Shown in pieces: positions 63,831 to 64,000 of a stretch of 64,000 nt of DNA (its first letter is position 1; every line of letters starts with the position of its first letter). This DNA comes from Gracilariopsis chorda. Taxonomy: Eukaryota > Rhodophyta > Florideophyceae > Gracilariales > Gracilariaceae. Location: the NCBI GenBank assembly GCA_003194525.1, contig NBIV01000169.1:1-64000 (forward strand), read 5' to 3'. A program made the position numbers and the translations under genes. Below the pieces are notes generated by a model. The model was not told where the DNA came from. It did no database searches and saw only the letters and a list, made by a program, of their open reading frames with translations.

Positions 63831-64000
63831 CGTTGAACGTGTTGTTAGGGTATGGACAAGTGGGAGAGTTTCTATGTTATCATTCTCTTGCTGTGAGGCG
63901 CTTGGTGGCCGGATCGGTGCCGTATAGGATAATTCTCTACCTAAAGCTAACAAAAACTACAACTCTGAAAGCGCATTCTTGTACACATACGATCCCTTGC
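63831..64000. other. 3' flank of the DUF547 gene
   Basis: Short non-coding end of the window; nothing recognised. Confidence 0.5.

Overview
The window is nuclear DNA of a eukaryote. Most genes are single, nearly intronless open frames, often with a TATA-like box 40-130 nt upstream. The few introns I can place are short (55-117 nt, GT..AG). Genes lie on both strands without operons. Several products point to a photosynthetic lineage with a cyanobacterial-type plastid: a DUF2301 membrane protein, a full-length bacterial-type UvrC, and a membrane protein carrying a motif seen in plastid proteins. Compact genes, rare introns and Ty3/gypsy plus LINE debris fit a red alga best (perhaps a florideophyte). 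This is inference, not proof.

Layout. 1-7.7 kb: a broken Ty3/gypsy retrotransposon on the minus strand (gag, protease, RT, RNase H, integrase), followed by an integrase/chromodomain remnant of a second gypsy family (7.77-8.77 kb, plus). 9.2-19.1 kb: gene cluster with a SERF/ZNF706-like zinc protein, a small hypothetical gene, LTR-like and tandem repeats, DUF2301, a three-exon Mpv17/PMP22 gene, a BTB protein and a propeller-like protein. 20-24 kb: LINE 3'-end fragments and a dispersed repeat that recurs inverted at 45.6-46.2 kb. 26-27.2 kb: a cyclin. 27.2-32.7 kb: no convincing gene, with G/C homopolymers and strand-asymmetric sequence. 32.7-42 kb: proline-rich protein, UvrC, a convergent secreted-type gene with an in-frame UGA, a spliced unknown gene, a Ser-rich hypothetical protein and a plastid-type membrane protein. 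42.9-46.9 kb: a cluster of GATTGCAATC palindromes, then more LINE pieces. 47.6-49.1 kb: an IPUT1-like GT8 glycosyltransferase. 49.1-56.2 kb: mostly unassigned. 56.2-63.8 kb: a Ser/Pro/Ala-rich protein, then a divergent pair of class I amidotransferase and DUF547 protein.

The genes do not form one pathway. They are housekeeping and organelle functions (DNA repair, plastid membranes, Mpv17 channel family, sphingolipid glycosylation, cell cycle) interleaved with transposon debris. The least explained items are the GATTGCAATC cluster (42.9-43.95 kb), the UGA-containing gene abutting uvrC, the long hairpin before uvrC, and the recurring AAAGGGTTA word.
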